A stretch of 64,000 nucleotides of DNA, taken from contig CALODL010000033.1 in assembly GCA_942492115.1 (NCBI GenBank), positions 62,001-126,000 on the forward strand, read 5' to 3'. Shown one piece after another: positions 61,735 through 64,000 of the stretch (the stretch's first letter is position 1; every line of letters starts with the position of its first letter). The DNA is from CALODL01 sp942492115. Its GTDB lineage: Bacteria; Planctomycetota; Phycisphaerae; UBA1845; CAIVHJ01. Both the position numbers and the translations under genes were made by a program. The notes under the pieces are model-generated. The model had not been told where the DNA came from. It made no database searches and saw nothing but the letters and a program-made list of their open reading frames with translations.

Positions 61735-61795
61735 ATCAACCGGGGGCCGGGTCTGATTGTCCGTCGGGTTGAGGTGTGCGCGTGCCGGCGCTCCT

Positions 61796-62671
61796 CTAGC
61801 TGGTCACGGGTGCGTGGCGCCCGACGACCACCATACCGTACTTGTTGGCGAGTTCGATCATCTTGTCTGCGTCGATGACCATGGTCTTGCCAGCCTCGAC
61901 GCACAACACGCGTGCGCCGTGGCGGTGCAAGTTTTCGATCGTGTCCGGACCGATCGTGGGCACATCGAAGCGCATGTCCTGATCCGGTTTGCTGACCTTG
62001 ATGTGACACCAACCGCCCGAACGGCACAGCACACCGGCCCGCTCGATCATACGATCGGTGCCTTCGATGGCTTCGACGGCGATGACATCCTGCTCTTTGA
62101 CCGCGACCGATTGGCCGATGTCGAGGCGACCGAGTTCCTTGGCGATACGCCAACCGAATTCGATGTCACGCTCCTGGCTGGCATTGGGTCGCTTGCCGGT
62201 CATGACGCCGTCAGGGGCCATGGCTTCCTGGGTAAACCTCACACATTCTTCCACGACAATTCCCCTGTCTGCAAACTGATCGGCGATCGCGGTCAGCATC
62301 GTATCCGGTCGCTTGTCCACTGTCCTGAAAAACCACAACCGGAAAGTCGTCCAATCGGGGCAATAGTGCAGGATGCGGCCCAGGCCACTTCTGGTGTACA
62401 TATCTGATTTGCGGACCGATCCGGCGAGAATCGCCTCGCGGCAACCGCGGCGTTTGAGAATCCGAATCATCTGCCCGAGTCGCACGAGACTGGTCCAATA
62501 GAACTCATCGGCGAGGTCGGCGAGAACGGGGTCGGCCAGGCCGCGCATCCCAACGGCCACGACATGGTGGCCCTGACGTTTGGCACCCTCCGCAACCATG
62601 ATAGGGAAGCGACCGCCGCCGCAGATCAGGCCGAATGCATTCTCCGATGTCGGTTGACGATTCAAGAACAT
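61796..62671 (-). CDS. lpxI: UDP-2,3-diacylglucosamine pyrophosphatase, LpxI type
   Basis: 291 residues. FGLICGGGRFPIMVAEGAKR, ILKRRGCREAILAGSVRKSD, and TGKRPNASQERDIEFGWRIA, then the C-terminal AVEAIEGTDRMIERAG and KPDQDMRFDVPTIGPDTIEN, match LpxI. It cleaves UDP-2,3-diacylglucosamine in lipid A synthesis, replacing LpxH. It starts 17 bases after lpxD, so the two form an operon. Confidence 0.93.
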   Translation of the reverse strand: MFLNRQPTSENAFGLICGGGRFPIMVAEGAKRQGHHVVAVGMRGLADPVLADLADEFYWTSLVRLGQMIRILKRRGCREAILAGSVRKSDMYTRSGLGRILHYCPDWTTFRLWFFRTVDKRPDTMLTAIADQFADRGIVVEECVRFTQEAMAPDGVMTGKRPNASQERDIEFGWRIAKELGRLDIGQSVAVKEQDVIAVEAIEGTDRMIERAGVLCRSGGWCHIKVSKPDQDMRFDVPTIGPDTIENLHRHGARVLCVEAGKTMVIDADKMIELANKYGMVVVGRHAPVTS

Positions 62672-62688
62672 ATGTGAGTCGTTTCGAG

Positions 62689-63744
62689 TCAGTGCTTGCT
62701 TTCGAGTGCCTCTCGAAGTGCCGCCAGCTCGGCCTCCATCGCCTTCAGCCGTTGGCGCATGTCCGGAAGCTTGGCGGTCAAGGACGCCGCTCGACGGGCG
62801 TCGCGCGCGGGAATGGCCGGTTGTCCGAGGACATGTTCTCCTGGCGCAATATCGGCAATGACCCCGGCTTTGGCGCCTATGCGAACATCATTGCCAATCG
62901 TCAGATGACCGGCGACACCGACTTGTCCGCCGATCTGGACATGTTCACCCACGTGGACAGAACCCGCGACACCCACCTGCGCGACCAACAGGGAGCATGT
63001 TCCGATTTTGGTGCCATGTCCGATGGCGATCAGATTACTGAACTTGCATCCGCGACCGATGACCGTCGAGCCAAGCGTCGCGCGGTCAATCGTGCAGCTC
63101 GCGCCGATTTCTACGTCGTCTTCGATGATGACCGTGCCGGCCTGCGGAATCTTGACCCATTCTCCTGCGACCGGTGCATAGCCGAGACCGTCTTCGCCGA
63201 TGATCGTGCCGGCATGAATACTGACCCGGTCACCCAGGATTGTGTTCTCATAGAGCACGACGGACGGATACAAAACGACGTTGTGGCCAACGCGACAGCC
63301 ACGCCCAACGTATGCGCCCGGGTAAACCACCGCATGGTCGCCGATGACCACGTCGTCCTCAATGACTGCGTGCGGCCCGATGTTGGCATGGGCACCGAGG
63401 GTTGCGGATGGGCTGATCGTGGCCTGGTCGTGTACGCCCCATTGGGGATGTTGCCTGTGTCCATGGATCAACACGATCGCAGCGGTGACCGCCGCGTACG
63501 GGTCCGCAGTCCGCAAAGCAGTCGTCGTATCGGGCGCGGAGGCATCCTCATTGAGGATAACCGCACCCGCCGCCGTCTCGGCAAGGGCCTTCTCGTACTT
63601 ACGGTTGGCCAGGAAACTCACGTCGGCCTGCGTGGCTTCTTCGAGGGTGGCGACAGCGGCAATCCTGCGCGTAGCGTCGCCTTCGACCTCCGTAGGCATG
63701 CCGTGGTTGATGAGATGCTCGCAGATGTCCTGAACCGTGACCAT
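62689..63744 (-). CDS. lpxD: UDP-3-O-acylglucosamine N-acyltransferase
   Basis: 351 residues. N-terminal uridine-binding domain (VSFLANRKYEKALAETAAGA), then a left-handed beta-helix of hexapeptide repeats (IGPHAVIEDDVVIGDHAVVY), the catalytic His in LIAIGHGTKIG, and a C-terminal helical part. It transfers the second acyl chain to UDP-3-O-acylglucosamine, upstream of LpxI in lipid A synthesis. With lpxI it shows that the cell makes lipid A. Confidence 0.95.
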   Translation of the reverse strand: MVTVQDICEHLINHGMPTEVEGDATRRIAAVATLEEATQADVSFLANRKYEKALAETAAGAVILNEDASAPDTTTALRTADPYAAVTAAIVLIHGHRQHPQWGVHDQATISPSATLGAHANIGPHAVIEDDVVIGDHAVVYPGAYVGRGCRVGHNVVLYPSVVLYENTILGDRVSIHAGTIIGEDGLGYAPVAGEWVKIPQAGTVIIEDDVEIGASCTIDRATLGSTVIGRGCKFSNLIAIGHGTKIGTCSLLVAQVGVAGSVHVGEHVQIGGQVGVAGHLTIGNDVRIGAKAGVIADIAPGEHVLGQPAIPARDARRAASLTAKLPDMRQRLKAMEAELAALREALESKH

Positions 63745-63811
63745 GGTGTGCCCCGCGGGGCCCCTCCGTACATCGTTCGGCCGCGCCGTGGGTTGGACGA
63801 TCGGAAGCGCG

Positions 63812-64000
63812 TCATTCTAGGTGATCGTCGAAAAGGCAGTCAAACGACCACCGCGAATGGTCTCGGTTGGTGGCTGTGAGTTTCTGTCTGGCCCGGCCCT
63901 TCAGCCACCACCGAGTCGACCGCTGGCGGCACTCATTCAGCTCCGGCCGTGCCGGAGGGGAGTCTGCGACGGGCATCGAGAAGAACCGTACGGAGGAACG
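63812..64000 (-). CDS. Possible 3' end of a gene running off the window
   Basis: An open frame without stop from the window edge to TGA at 63812-63814, 62 residues (CFDDHLE-like acidic end, Arg/Ser-rich before). No homology recognised and the composition is ordinary for a GC-rich shadow. It lies just upstream of lpxD on the same strand. Low confidence. Confidence 0.2.
   Translation of the reverse strand, partial: RSSVRFFSMPVADSPPARPELNECRQRSTRWWLKGRARQKLTATNRDHSRWSFDCLFDDHLE

Noticed and set aside
62635..63879. 414-residue plus-strand frame
   Set aside because: Antisense shadow of lpxD; hexapeptide repeats read on the minus strand explain the periodicity.

Overview
The window reads as chromosomal DNA of a Gram-negative planctomycete (Planctomycetota, probably Phycisphaerae-like). 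The support is: secreted Cys-rich proteins with dockerin-like calcium loops, an H-x-DG style prepilin, the planctomycete zinc-ribbon pattern CxxCxYxLxG..CPECG in a small membrane protein, and lipid A genes (lpxD, lpxI). The organism is inferred from protein style only; there is no rRNA gene here.

Layout. (1) 1-18771, plus strand: five consecutive very large secreted proteins (the first cut by the window edge) built from a small set of recurring modules: CDDG-type cysteine repeats, two families of cohesin-like beta domains (marked FVEIWA and FMAxDG), PPC-like domains, paired dockerin-like loops and a C-terminal GYQLHL/YLATFTYRAS domain. (2) 19015-20749: tRNA-Leu(UAG), a TlyA-like methyltransferase without S4 domain, tRNA-Ser(CGA), yebC. 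(3) 20871-31482, minus strand: a translation and transcription operon nusA-infB-(zinc-ribbon membrane protein)-ylxP-rbfA-(HhH protein)-(TPR lipoprotein), driven by a consensus sigma70-type promoter with a leader of about 415 nt ending in an intrinsic terminator. (4) 31736-34678: alpha/beta hydrolase, prepilin, small basic membrane protein. (5) 34917-52237: fusA, then S10-spc-alpha ribosomal protein genes ending in rpoA and rplQ. rpmD, adk and infA are missing from their usual places, and secY is broken by three frameshifts and a stop. (6) 52310-55668: HIT protein, a frameshifted GT2 glycosyltransferase, a membrane TPR protein. (7) 56211-57033: a partial tRNA-Leu copy, two coupled mini-genes and the complete tRNA-Leu(UAA), arranged like a tiny tRNA-inserted element. 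(8) 57197-61734: small hypotheticals, a secreted endonuclease I carrying the same C-terminal cassette as the proteins in (1), and tadA. (9) 61796-63744: lpxI and lpxD, minus strand.

The most unusual content is the modular secretome. Dockerin-like and cohesin-like modules are shared between the Cys-rich giants and a nuclease almost 50 kb away, which suggests an extracellular assembly or a common surface-attachment scheme. Second is the nusA leader, whose promoter, alternative hairpins and terminator look like an uncharacterised attenuation system or a stand-alone RNA.
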